A stretch of 64,000 nucleotides of DNA from Roseiarcus sp963767245 (GTDB lineage: Bacteria; Pseudomonadota; Alphaproteobacteria; Rhizobiales; Beijerinckiaceae), in the NCBI GenBank assembly GCA_963767245.1, contig CAVYDG010000013.1, positions 124,001 through 188,000 on the forward strand, in the 5' to 3' direction. The notes beneath the pieces were generated by a model. The model saw only the letters and a program-made list of their open reading frames with translations. It was not told the DNA's origin and made no database searches. Numbering within the stretch: position 1 is the first letter of the stretch; every line of letters starts with the position of its first letter. This document shows positions 37,736 through 45,958 of this stretch, in pieces. Made by a program: the position numbers and the translations under genes.

Positions 37736-39904
37736 CGCTCGCGCCAACGGACGCCGGGCCGGGCGACATCGGTTCGTCGCTCGGCTCCTCGATGCCCGGT
37801 TTCGCGCCGCTCGCCATGCCGGCGCAGTCGTTCAAACGGTTCTCACGCCGCGAGCGCCGGGCGCTGGTTGCGCCGCGTCGTGCATCAGCGCCGATCCTCA
37901 GCCGGCTCTTCGTCTTCGGCGGCGCCTTGGCTTTGACCGCCTACGGCGCTGTGCAGATGTTCAAAGTCGTTGCGATCGGCACAATCACCCCGCTCGAATG
38001 GGCGATGGTGGTGCTGTTCGTCGTGACGTTTTCGTGGGTCACGCTCTCGCTCACATCCGCCCTCCTCGGCTTCGCCTGGCTTCTCGCTCATCGCGGCCGC
38101 CGCGAGCCACCGGCGCGCTTACTCGAACGGACGGCGGTCGTGATGCCGATCTACAATGAGGCGCCTTCGCGCGTGTTTGGCGCCATGCAGGCGATTTTCG
38201 AGGACGTCGAACGAACGGGTCAGGCGCACGCGTTCGACTTCTTCCTCCTGTCCGACACCACCGACGCCAATGTTTGGATCGCCGAGGAGCGTGCTTTCGT
38301 CGCCATGCGCGCGCGCCTTCCGCAGGCGCGCCTCTGTTATCGGCGGCGGCGCAAGAATCTGGGCCGCAAAGCCGGCAACATCGCCGATTTCGTCAGCAAC
38401 TGGGGCGGCCACTACCCCCACATGGTGGTCCTCGACGCCGACAGCTTGATGACGGGAGAGGCGATCGTGGGCCTGGCGGCGGCGATGGAGGCGGACCCCG
38501 ACGCCGGCATCGTGCAAAGCCAGCCGCTGGTCATCAACCGCAACACCATGTTCGCGCGGCTGCAGCAGTTCGCCGCCCGGATGGCCGGTCCGGTGATCGG
38601 CGCAGGCTTGAGCGCGTGGATGGGGCGCGACGGCAACTACTGGGGCCACAATGCGATCATCCGCACGCGCGCGTTCGCCGAGCATAGCGGACTGCCGGAC
38701 CTGCCGGGCAAGCCGCCGTTCGGAGGCCATATTCTCAGCCACGATTTCATCGAGGCGGGGCTGATGCTACGCGCGGGCTTTACCGTCTACATGCTGCCCG
38801 ACCTCGGCGGTTCGTACGAAGAGAGCCCGCCCTCGCTGATCGATCTTGCCGCCCGCGACCGGCGATGGTGCCAGGGCAATCTCCAGCACGCGCAAATCAT
38901 CAGCGCCAAGGGCTTCACGCTCGCGACGCGCCAGCATCTCGCGCATGGCATCATGGGCTATCTCGCTTCGCCGCTATGGATGGCGCAACTCCTGGTCGGC
39001 ATCGCGCTCGTGCTGCAGTCCCACTACATCCGGCCCGAATATTTCACCAAGGAATTCTCCCTCTTTCCCGACTGGCCGCGGTTCGACTACGAGCGCGCGC
39101 TGGCCCTGTTCGAGCTGACCATCGCGATCCTGCTCGCGCCGAAGTTCCTTGGCCTTTTCGTCGCCCTCATCAACTCAAAGACCCGCCGAGGCTCGGGCGG
39201 AGCGCTTGCGCTCATCGCCTCGACCTTGGTCGAGATCATCATCTCCGCCGCGCTTGCGCCGATCATGATGCTGATCCAGTCCGGGTCGGTGGCGCAGATC
39301 CTGTCGGGGCGAGACACCGGCTGGAATCCGCAGCGGCGGGACGACGGGTCGATCCCCTTCTCGAGCATCGCGCGACGCCATCGCTCGCACGCCCTGCTTG
39401 GCGTCATCACCCTGTTTGCAGCGGCGCTCATCTCGCCCTCCCTGGTCGTCTGGATGTCGCCGACGATCGCCGGCCTCATCCTTTCCATCCCGCTCTCCTG
39501 GGCGAGCGGAAATCTCGCCATCGGCCTCGCCATGCGCCGCATCGGCCTCCTGCGCACGCCCGAGGAGACCTCGCCGCCCGCGGTCGTCGAGCGCGCCAAC
39601 ATGCTGGCGGCGGAGCTCGCCCTGATCGGCCATGACCATGACGACGCTCTCGAGGCGATCTCGACCGACCCGGGCTTAAGGGTGCTGCATGAGTCCTTCC
39701 TCGCCGAGGCGCCTCGCCACCGGCGTGGCGAGGTCGAAGTCGAGGCCGCCGTCGCCGCGGCGAAGCTCAATGACGCCCTAGACTCTCGAAGACGCCCGCG
39801 CCTGGCTCACCCCGCGCGAACGGGTCGCGGTCCTCGCCGACCGGGCGCTGATCGCCATGCTGGCGCGACTGCCAAGCGGCGCGGAGCGGCCCGACGCTGC
39901 CTGA
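37711..39904 (+). CDS. opgH: Glucans biosynthesis glucosyltransferase OpgH, frame break near 39778
   Basis: Inner-membrane GT2 enzyme that polymerises and exports the beta-glucan backbone. Two N-terminal helices precede the GT2 domain: RTAVVMPIYNEAPSRVFGAM, the DAD motif in MVVLDADSLMTGE, and the QxxRW-like RDRRWCQGNLQHA. Several C-terminal helices follow. The frame changes near 39778 (CCCTAGACT); the corrected tail reads LTLEDARAWLTPRERVAVLA and stops at 39904, about 730 residues, close to the usual size. The start at 37711 or GTG 37723 overlaps opgG, implying coupling. Confidence 0.93.
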
Positions 39905-39934
39905 GCTGCTATCCTTTTGTCGGACCATTGCCGT

Positions 39935-39963
39935 CATGGCCGGGCTTGTCCCGGCCATCCACG
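39935..39963 (+). repeat. Palindromic intergenic repeat, copy 1
   Basis: CATGGCCGGGCTTGTCCCGG and following CCAT form a 9-bp-arm hairpin (GGCCGGG-CTTGT-CCCGGCC). This motif type is widely scattered between genes in Hyphomicrobiales. It is oriented opposite to the copy at 40190-40218. Confidence 0.75.
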
Positions 39964-40189
39964 CCGCGCCGTCGGCTGGCGCGCCCGAGATTGAGATTGA
40001 AGTCACCCCAGCTATGATTGAGGCGGGGTTTGAGGTTCACGAGCGCGCCCGTTGCGTTCGACCAACGTGAGAGCGGCTTTCTTCGGCGCAGTCTCACGGA
40101 AGGCGCGGTTTTCGGCTTTGCCGCCGACAACCGTTTCCTCGGCTTCCGCAACCTTGTCTTTGCAGCCAAGCGGGCCGCTAAGGCCCCGC

Positions 40190-40218
40190 GGATGGCCGGG
40201 ACAAGCCCGGCCATGACG
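40190..40218 (-). repeat. Palindromic intergenic repeat, copy 2 (inverted)
   Basis: GGATGGCCGGGACAAGCCCG and following GCCATGACG is the inverted counterpart of the element at 39935. The 225 bases between the two copies have weak coding character on either strand and no recognisable gene. Together they fill most of the 415-base gap after opgH. Confidence 0.75.
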
Positions 40219-40320
40219 CCTTGACGGCCATCCGCGAATTCCGCCATGCACCAATTCCGCCCCGCCAACAACTGACGCCATAAGAGCACTATTGGGGCGT
40301 CGCCGGCGCCGCGGCCGCGC

Positions 40321-40635
40321 TCATGTCGGGCCCTGCCCATGCGGGCTTCCGCGCCCCTCTCCCGGCCGGGACTGCGCGGCGCGGTTCAGCGCCGTGATCG
40401 ACAGGAAGCCGCCGATCCAGGAGCCGATCGCGGCGAACAGGACATAGACCCAGTTCGACGTGTAGCTGATGACGGCAAAGGCCGCGAGCAGGTACCAGGC
40501 GCTGCTCCACGACGCCGCGGCGAACCGGCGCCGCGCCGCGACGGCGGCGGTGAATTGCACGTAGATGGCGTCGGTGAACGCGGTCGTGAGGACGACGCCT
40601 CCGGCGATCAATGGATCGATGGTCGGCAGAACCAT
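40321..40635 (-). CDS. Small membrane protein of unknown function
   Basis: 104 residues from the ATG at 40635 (TGG at 40639 follows a GGGGGG stretch on the minus strand, a possible ribosome-binding site). Three hydrophobic segments are visible: VVLTTAFTDAIYVQFTAAVA, SAWYLLAAFAVISYTSNWVY and VLFAAIGSWIGGFLSITALN. I have seen the pattern TTAFTDAxYVxFTAAV..SYTxNWVYVLFAAIGSWIG in unnamed alphaproteobacterial proteins. The last few residues are uncertain because a one-base change would extend it to 40289. Confidence 0.65.
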   Translation of the reverse strand: MVLPTIDPLIAGGVVLTTAFTDAIYVQFTAAVAARRRFAAASWSSAWYLLAAFAVISYTSNWVYVLFAAIGSWIGGFLSITALNRAAQSRPGEGRGSPHGQGPT

Positions 40636-40795
40636 GGTTCCCCCCAAATTGGCTGAAGGCGGCGGAAGTATAGGTAACAGTACCTGATGGCGTATGCCGC
40701 CGAGATGTGTTCCCACAAAACCTGAACGCGCGGCGAAGGCAAAGACTTTCCCGTCGTCCAATCGCTCCGCGCCACAGGACGCGACGGAGGCGCAA

Positions 40796-41206
40796 ATGAG
40801 GTTAGACCAACTCGCCAACGCGCCGCTCTCGGAAAATCGGCCGAAGCCGGAAACGGCCAAGCTTCTCGCCGCCCGGATGGCGGCAATGTCTTGCCTTGCT
40901 CTATCGGGTCTGAGCGGAACGGCTTTGGCCGAAGATGAGCTTTTTCCCACCCCGCCGCCTCTGGCGAACTCTGGCTGGACAGTCCCCTACAACGAATTGC
41001 TGCTCGCCTGCTACCAAGGGACGATGGAGGCTTGCGATCGCGTCGCATCCGATCGGGGAATGGTTTTCGATACGCCCATCTATAACTATGCAGCCACTTG
41101 CGGCGGTCGTTTGGATGTCGTGACGGCGCGCCGTCTGAGCGCTCAAATGTTAGAGAACGGCATTCCGGGAGGGACGTGCTCCCACTTTTTGAAGCCGAGT
41201 GAATGA
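40796..41206 (+). CDS. Small exported four-cysteine protein
   Basis: 136 residues from ATG 40796, which has GGAGG five bases upstream. A hydrophobic export signal (MAAMSCLALSGLSGTALA) lies about 30 residues in. The mature part carries LLACYQGTMEACDRVASDRG, then IYNYAATCGGRLDVV and GGTCSHF. The CxxGxxxxCD...Y..TCGGR spacing resembles a small disulfide module found in exported bacterial proteins, usually without a known function. No neighbour suggests a role. Confidence 0.65.
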   Translation: MRLDQLANAPLSENRPKPETAKLLAARMAAMSCLALSGLSGTALAEDELFPTPPPLANSGWTVPYNELLLACYQGTMEACDRVASDRGMVFDTPIYNYAATCGGRLDVVTARRLSAQMLENGIPGGTCSHFLKPSE

Positions 41207-41240
41207 GCTGGCATGAGGCCGCCCGCGCGCAATTACGCCA

Positions 41241-41328
41241 AATTCCTTCCCTGTTAACGCGCAAAATTCTCCCTGTTATCGCGAATAAATACCCCTGTTC
41301 GCGATTTAATTCTCCCTGTTCGTATTTC
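41241..41328 (+). repeat. Four phased CCCTGTT repeats, period about 22 bp
   Basis: CCCTGTT occurs at 41249, 41271, 41293 and 41314, spaced 22, 22 and 21 bases, each within an AATTC-rich unit such as AATTCTCCCTGTTATCGCG. The block is distinctly A/T-rich for this window. The spacing equals two helical turns, so all motifs face one side of the DNA. It ends 24 bases before the parS palindrome. Confidence 0.75.
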
Positions 41329-41351
41329 AGTGCAACGCCTTGTTCGGACAG

Positions 41352-41367
41352 TGTTTCACGTGAAACA
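41352..41367. promoter_or_regulatory. parS site (ParB-binding palindrome)
   Basis: TGTTTCACGTGAAACA is a perfect 16-bp palindrome identical to the chromosomal parS consensus used by ParB, including in Alphaproteobacteria. It lies between the phased repeats and the 3' end of the rhomboid gene. Such sites cluster near the replication origin, so this segment is probably in the origin-proximal part of the chromosome; no parAB, dnaA or gidA is in the window. Confidence 0.85.
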
Positions 41368-41391
41368 CCCGGGCGCTGCCTCCGTGCGGAG

Positions 41392-42255
41392 TCAAGCCTC
41401 GATCGGCTCCGGGTCCGTCGCGAGTTCGCCCGCCATCGGCGGGGGGCGCAAGGGGCGGTCGAACAGCGGAAACAGCAGGAGCCCGGAAAAGAAGCCGCCG
41501 AGATGGGCGACCCAGGCGACCGGCATGTCCGAGAAACCGAGCGTCTGGGCGCCGGCGCCGAAGATGAAATTGGTCATGAGCCAGAAGCCGAGGAAGATCA
41601 TCGCCCGCCGGTCGGCAAGCACATCGCGCAGGCTCGCGGAGGGAATCGATTCGATCGCGGGCTGGCCGATCGGGGCGTAGGGGCCGAGCGGCGCCCCGGG
41701 CTGGAACATGAAGCGCGTCGCCGCCCCCATGAGACCGGAATCGGACCCCGACGCGCCGATCAGGGGCGAAAAATCCATCGACGCGCTCGCCCAATGCGCG
41801 AGCGCGCTGAAGACCGCGGTGACGGCCATGAACAGAAGGAATCTCGCAGGGCCGAACCGGCGCGCGATCGGCGGCCCGAACGCGACGAGCCAGACGCTGT
41901 TGAGCAGCACGTGGGTCCACGAACCGTGGAGGAAGGCGTAGGTCAGCAGCGTCCATGGCTTCGTCCCGCCGCTCAAGATCTGCAATTCGCGGATCGCCCG
42001 GAGCTGCTGCAGCGCCGCCCGATCGGAATGCGCGCGATCGAGCAATTCGACGAGCCGCTGCGGCCAGATCGAGAGCGTGAGCCGGCCGGGAACGAAGGCG
42101 AAGTTGCGAACGGCCGCGTCCTGGAGCTGCTCGGGCCCCCAGCTCATCGCCGCCTGGATGGCGATGAGAATGGCGATAAGGCCAAGCACCACCAGCGGGG
42201 CGTTGAACATTGGCTCGCTGCGGCGCGCAATCCTGCGCAACTCGGTAGCGCTCAT
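41392..42255 (-). CDS. Rhomboid-family intramembrane serine protease
   Basis: 287 residues with six or more membrane helices. Rhomboid features: LTYAFLHGSWTHVLLNSVWL (His/Asn loop), the serine motif in LIGASGSDSGLMGAATRFMF (GASG) and the catalytic histidine in PVAWVAHLGGFFSGLLL. The serine loop is GASGSDSG, where many relatives have GASGAISG, but the GxSG core is kept. The substrate is unknown. Confidence 0.9.
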   Translation of the reverse strand: MSATELRRIARRSEPMFNAPLVVLGLIAILIAIQAAMSWGPEQLQDAAVRNFAFVPGRLTLSIWPQRLVELLDRAHSDRAALQQLRAIRELQILSGGTKPWTLLTYAFLHGSWTHVLLNSVWLVAFGPPIARRFGPARFLLFMAVTAVFSALAHWASASMDFSPLIGASGSDSGLMGAATRFMFQPGAPLGPYAPIGQPAIESIPSASLRDVLADRRAMIFLGFWLMTNFIFGAGAQTLGFSDMPVAWVAHLGGFFSGLLLFPLFDRPLRPPPMAGELATDPEPIEA

Positions 42256-42659
42256 TCTCTCGTCAGCCTCTCGGTCACGAACCCCGACGCCCCTCGGAAG
42301 CCGGGACCGACGCCGGGCGAGTTACCCCGCCGCAAAGGCCAATCTAAGCTCGCAGGCGGGCTTTTGCGAGATATGCGTCCGCCGAGCGTCGGACGGCGCC
42401 TTGGGACGCCGCTTCAGCACGAGCCCCTTCTCCGCGCGAAGCGGGGAAGGAGTCGCGCGGAACGGATTGTGTCCCGATTCCGGACGGGGCGGACAATCCC
42501 AGAGTTAGCGCCGGGTAAATCGCCCGACGCCTGCCCCAGCAGCGCTCGCGGATGCGCTTCCTCCGGGGAATGGCACGGTCTCTGCCTCGTCTTGCGCGAG
42601 CCGTCGCCGGCGGCTCAAAGGCGTCCCATTCCGGGACAGGCGTCGCAGGGGGTTCATAA
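42256..42659. other. Intergenic region with a hairpin repeat
   Basis: About 400 bases between divergent rhomboid and PAS genes. CCCCTTCTCCGC at 42424-42435 and GCGGGGAAGG at 42441-42450 form an imperfect hairpin of the type also found at 45911-45936. No gene is supported. Confidence 0.45.
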
Positions 42660-43265
42660 GTGAAGCTCGCCGTCACCACCGAGCTCTACGCGTACTGGAA
42701 CCGGCTCCGGGGAGCGCGCAGCGCGCCCGAGCGCAACGACGTCGATCCGGGCGCGATCCGCGGCGTGCTCGCCGATACCTTCGTGCTCGATTTCGACGAG
42801 GGACGCGGATTTCCGTTCCGGATCGCCGGATCGAGGGCGAATGCGATCTTTATGAAGGAGCTCAGGGGCCTCTCCTTTCTCGAGCTTTGGCGCGACGACG
42901 AGCGCAAGGAGCTCAATTCGATCCTTCATTGCGTCGCCGACGAAGCCCAGCCGTTCCTCATCGGCGCCGAGGCCCGGCCGCCCGGCCTTGGGGCGGTGGA
43001 GATCGAGGCCATTCTCCTGCCGCTTCGTCACCACGGATTGACCCACGCGCGCGTTCTCGGCGCCTTCGCCGTCCATGCGGCGCCGTCGTGGATCGGGCTC
43101 GTCGGCGCGGGGCCGATTGCGCTGACCTCGCTGCGCGCGCTCGATCCGGCGTCACGCCCCGGATCGGCGCGCGACAGCGCGCCGCCGGCCGGCGTTTCGC
43201 TCCGCAATCCGCCCAGGCGCTACAAGCACCTCTATGTCTATTCCGGCGAACGGCGGATGACCTGA
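42660..43265 (+). CDS. PAS-domain protein (PAS_5 / DUF1457 type)
   Basis: 201 residues from GTG 42660. YAYWNRLRGARSAPERNDVD followed by FVLDFDEGRGFPFRIAGSRA and LRGLSFLELWRDDERKELNS is the pattern of the small single-domain PAS proteins common in Alphaproteobacteria. The C-terminal ALDPASRPG...RYKHLYVYSG tail is also typical. There is no output domain, so it probably works as a soluble sensor or partner protein. Confidence 0.85.
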   Translation: MKLAVTTELYAYWNRLRGARSAPERNDVDPGAIRGVLADTFVLDFDEGRGFPFRIAGSRANAIFMKELRGLSFLELWRDDERKELNSILHCVADEAQPFLIGAEARPPGLGAVEIEAILLPLRHHGLTHARVLGAFAVHAAPSWIGLVGAGPIALTSLRALDPASRPGSARDSAPPAGVSLRNPPRRYKHLYVYSGERRMT

Positions 43266-43355
43266 CGCCACGCGGCGCGAACAGTCGCAGGAATCGGCTC
43301 CCGCGGCGGGCGGCGCGGGGTTGTGTGCGACCTCGGTTCCGCGCAACGCGCAGCG

Positions 43356-43886
43356 ATGGCCAAGCTCGTGTTCGGATTAAATCAGTCGCTCGACGGCTAT
43401 GTCGACCATCGGCGAATGTCGCCGGAACCCACGCTCTTTCGGCATTTCATCGAGCAGGTGCGCGGCGCAGCCGGCATGCTCTACGGCCGCGGCACGTACG
43501 AGGTGATGCGCTATTGGGACGACGACCTTGCCGATTGGGATGCGGAGGAGCGCGAATACGCGGCCGTGTGGCGGAGCCAGCCGAAGTGGGTCGTGTCGCG
43601 CTCGCTCAAGTCGGTCGGACCCAACGCGACGCTGCTCGAAGGCGACCTCGAGGCGGCGGTGCGCGGGCTCAAGGCCGGGCGCGCCGGCGAGATTGATTTG
43701 GCCGGACCCGAACTGGCGCAAAGCCTGACCGACCTTGGTCTGATCGATGAATATCGCCTTTACCTTCACCCGGTCGTGCTTGGCGGCGGCAAGCCGTTCT
43801 TCGCCGGCCCCCGGCCTCCCCTCCGCCTTACCGGCAGCGACCGGATTGGCGCGAACGTGATCAGGTTGACGTATGTTCCCGCCTGA
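43356..43886 (+). CDS. Dihydrofolate-reductase-like protein (RibD C-terminal family)
   Basis: 176 residues from ATG 43356. FGLNQSLDGYVDHRRMSPEP (nucleotide-binding start), AAGMLYGRGTYEVMRYWDDD, WVVSRSLKSVGPNATLLEGD, LAGPELAQSLTDLGLIDEYR and LHPVVLGGGKPFFAG are characteristic of the RibD C-terminal/YwjB-YyaP group. The family uses NADPH; most members, including this one, have no assigned substrate. It lies 90 bases after the PAS gene. Confidence 0.88.
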   Translation: MAKLVFGLNQSLDGYVDHRRMSPEPTLFRHFIEQVRGAAGMLYGRGTYEVMRYWDDDLADWDAEEREYAAVWRSQPKWVVSRSLKSVGPNATLLEGDLEAAVRGLKAGRAGEIDLAGPELAQSLTDLGLIDEYRLYLHPVVLGGGKPFFAGPRPPLRLTGSDRIGANVIRLTYVPA

Positions 43887-44081
43887 TCGGGCGCGCCTCG
43901 CGCAATAAACCGCCGCCGAATACTAACGCTGCGTAACGGCTTGCCGCGCGCGCGCCGCGTAACAGCGCCTTAATCCCTCGCCGTTAAGGTTAGGACGCCG
44001 GCGCCGGCTTGATCGCGAACACCCGATCGCGTCATTGACCGCCTCCCGTCCGGCGTCGACAAATCCAAGGAGCACGCCTCT

Positions 44082-44693
44082 ATGGGCGCCCTGGCATGGA
44101 GCATCGCGGAGCCGGCGCCGCTGGAGCGGCGACGCCACCAGCGGGTCAAGGTGCGCCTGGCGGGACGGTTCATGCGCTCCGACCGGCTCGAATTCGACTG
44201 CGAGTCGATCGACGCCTCTCCCGGCGGCATCGCTTTCTCATCCGACGCCGGGGTGCAGCCCGGCGAGCGCATCGTCGCCTATCTCAATCAGGTCGGACGG
44301 ATCGAAGGCCGGGTGGCGCGCAGGTTCCCCGGCGGGTTCGCGGTGCAGACGACGCTGCCGCCGGCCAAGCGCGAGAAGCTTGCCGACCAGCTGACCTGGC
44401 TCGCCAACCGCCAGTCGCTCGGGCTGCCCGAGGACCGGCGCCACGAACGCATTGCGCCGCGCGACCGATACACGATGCTGAGGCTCGCCAACGGACGCGA
44501 GTTCACCGCCATCCTGATCGATATCTCGATCTCCGGGGCGGCGCTCAGCGTCGACTTCCGGCCGCCGCTCGGCGCGCGCGTCATCGTCGGCTCGACCCAG
44601 GCCCAGGTCGTGCGTCACCTCGAGCTCGGGATCGCAGTCGAGTTCATGCGCCCGTTTCCCGCCGACGAGTTCAACGAAGACACGACGCTCTGA
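44082..44693 (+). CDS. Double PilZ-domain protein
   Basis: 203 residues containing two PilZ-like modules. The first has RRRHQRVKVRLAGRF (RxxxR) and the DxSxxG motif in IDASPGGIAF. The second has RRHERIAPRDRYTMLRL and IDISISGAALSVD. Both are the motif pair used to bind cyclic di-GMP. The second lacks the exact RxxxR spacing, so only the first is a confident binding site. The ATG follows CAAGGAG. A target (motility, polysaccharide) is not indicated by neighbours. Confidence 0.85.
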   Translation: MGALAWSIAEPAPLERRRHQRVKVRLAGRFMRSDRLEFDCESIDASPGGIAFSSDAGVQPGERIVAYLNQVGRIEGRVARRFPGGFAVQTTLPPAKREKLADQLTWLANRQSLGLPEDRRHERIAPRDRYTMLRLANGREFTAILIDISISGAALSVDFRPPLGARVIVGSTQAQVVRHLELGIAVEFMRPFPADEFNEDTTL

Positions 44694-44800
44694 CCCAAGG
44701 GTGTGCTACGGCCTCGTCCTGAGCCGGCGGCGCAGCCGCCGTGTCGAAGGGCGGTCCAGTATGCGCCGGACAGCGCCGCATCCCGGAAAGTCCTTCGAGC

Positions 44801-44820
44801 CCCCGGACTGTGATCCGGGG
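44801..44820. terminator. Terminator-like hairpin between convergent genes
   Basis: CCCCGGA (44801-44807) pairs with TCCGGGG (44814-44820); a second hairpin, CTCCTCG/CGAGGAG, lies just beyond at 44832-44850. They separate the convergent PilZ and carbonic anhydrase genes. T-runs are short, so function as a terminator is likely but not certain. Confidence 0.45.
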
Positions 44821-44865
44821 GGCCTTTGGCGCTCCTCGAGGCACGAGGAGGTGTGGCGCCTCCCG

Positions 44866-45405
44866 TCAGACGCCAGGGTCGATCCGTTTGAGCCCCTTCG
44901 CGAACCGGCGCCAATTCTCGACATAATGGGCGGCGGAGAAGCGAAGGGCGGCGACCGCGTCCTTATCCAAAAGCCGAATCGCCTTCGCGGGCGAGCCCAT
45001 GATGAGGGAAAAGTCGTCGAAGCTCTTGTCCTCGGTCACCAGCGCGCCGGCCCCGACGAGCGAGCCGCGGCCGATCCTGGCGCGGTTGAGAACGATCGAG
45101 CCCATGCCGATCAGCGATCCCTCGCCGATCGTGCAGCCGTGCAGGATGACCTTATGGCCGATGGTGCAGTCCTCGCCGATGGTCAAGGGCGAGCCCATGT
45201 CGGTGTGGAGAGTGCAGGATTCCTGGATGTTCGAGCGGGCGCCAATGACGATCGGTTCATTGTCGCCGCGCACGGTCGCGCCGAACCAGATCCCGACATC
45301 GATCCCGACCCGGACATCGCCGATCAGGCAGGCGTTGGGCGCGATCCAGAAGCGGCCTTCGGCCGGCAGGGTTGGCCGGCGGCCGTCGAGGGAATAGAGC
45401 GGCAT
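44866..45405 (-). CDS. Gamma-class carbonic anhydrase family protein
   Basis: 179-residue left-handed beta-helix. WFGATVRGDNEPIVIGARSN, IQESCTLHTD, IGHKVILHGCTIGEGSLIGM and GSIVLNRARIGRGSLVGAGA carry the three zinc histidines (LHTD, GHK, LHG) expected in gamma carbonic anhydrases. Many short relatives lack the acidic loop of the archaeal Cam enzyme and have weak or no CO2 hydration activity, and this is one of those short forms. The DUF3126 gene ends three bases upstream. Confidence 0.9.
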   Translation of the reverse strand: MPLYSLDGRRPTLPAEGRFWIAPNACLIGDVRVGIDVGIWFGATVRGDNEPIVIGARSNIQESCTLHTDMGSPLTIGEDCTIGHKVILHGCTIGEGSLIGMGSIVLNRARIGRGSLVGAGALVTEDKSFDDFSLIMGSPAKAIRLLDKDAVAALRFSAAHYVENWRRFAKGLKRIDPGV

Positions 45406-45408
45406 CGC

Positions 45409-45807
45409 CTATTCCTCGTCGTCGAGATCGACGTCGAGAATCGCCATTTGCAGGGTGAAGGTCGAGCCGTCCTGATCGTCCGCGGAGATGACGCCGAGAA
45501 AATCGGGACCATTGTTGAGCTCGACCGAGTTGGTTTTCTTGAGCCGCCCGGCGACGGTCAGCTTGTCGTTCTCGAACAGCCGGCGAAGATAGTCTTGCAG
45601 AACGGGACGGCCGACCGGCACTTTCATCGCGAACGCGAACGATCGGTCGCCGTCCTCGTCGTCGACCGTGATCGTCCCGAGCTTGCGCTCGCCGAGCGAC
45701 ACGTCGGCCGCTTCGGCGGAAGTCGAATTGGGCGCGACCTTCAGCGCCGGCGCGCCAAACGAACGGCGCAGGAACTCCCTCAGCTTGGCGATCTCGGATT
45801 TGTCCAT
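45409..45807 (-). CDS. Tandem double DUF3126 protein
   Basis: 132 residues from ATG 45807. Two copies of the DUF3126 module are fused. Copy one runs IAKLREFLRRSFGAPALKVA to DDEDGDRSFAFAMKV. Copy two runs VLQDYLRRLFENDKLTVAGR, KTNSVELNNGPDFLGVISAD, DQDGSTFTLQMAILDVDLDD. DUF3126 proteins in Alphaproteobacteria are usually single modules of about 70 residues. Function unknown. It is three bases from the carbonic anhydrase gene and about 150 from cysE, all leftward. Confidence 0.82.
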   Translation of the reverse strand: MDKSEIAKLREFLRRSFGAPALKVAPNSTSAEAADVSLGERKLGTITVDDEDGDRSFAFAMKVPVGRPVLQDYLRRLFENDKLTVAGRLKKTNSVELNNGPDFLGVISADDQDGSTFTLQMAILDVDLDDEE

Positions 45808-45910
45808 AATGTCTCCCCGGCTCGCGAGCCGCGGCCCGAGGCTCTGCCACGAACGGACGGCGCGTTGCAAGAACGGATCGGCGTGGTCCCGCGCCCAGCC
45901 CTCATCCCGG

Positions 45911-45936
45911 CCTTCTCCCCGCGTGCGAGGAGAAGG
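45911..45936. repeat. Hairpin repeat in an intergenic gap
   Basis: CCTTCTCC (45911-45918) pairs with GGAGAAGG (45929-45936) around CCGCGTGCGA. The motif resembles short dispersed intergenic hairpins in related genomes and the imperfect copy at 42424-42450. Confidence 0.55.
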
Positions 45937-45958
45937 GGCATGCCCCGAGGGCGCCGCT

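Noticed and set aside
44700..44866. CRISPR-like or tRNA-like folding between PilZ and carbonic anhydrase genes
   Set aside because: Only two unrelated short hairpins are present; there are no repeated spacers and no cloverleaf.
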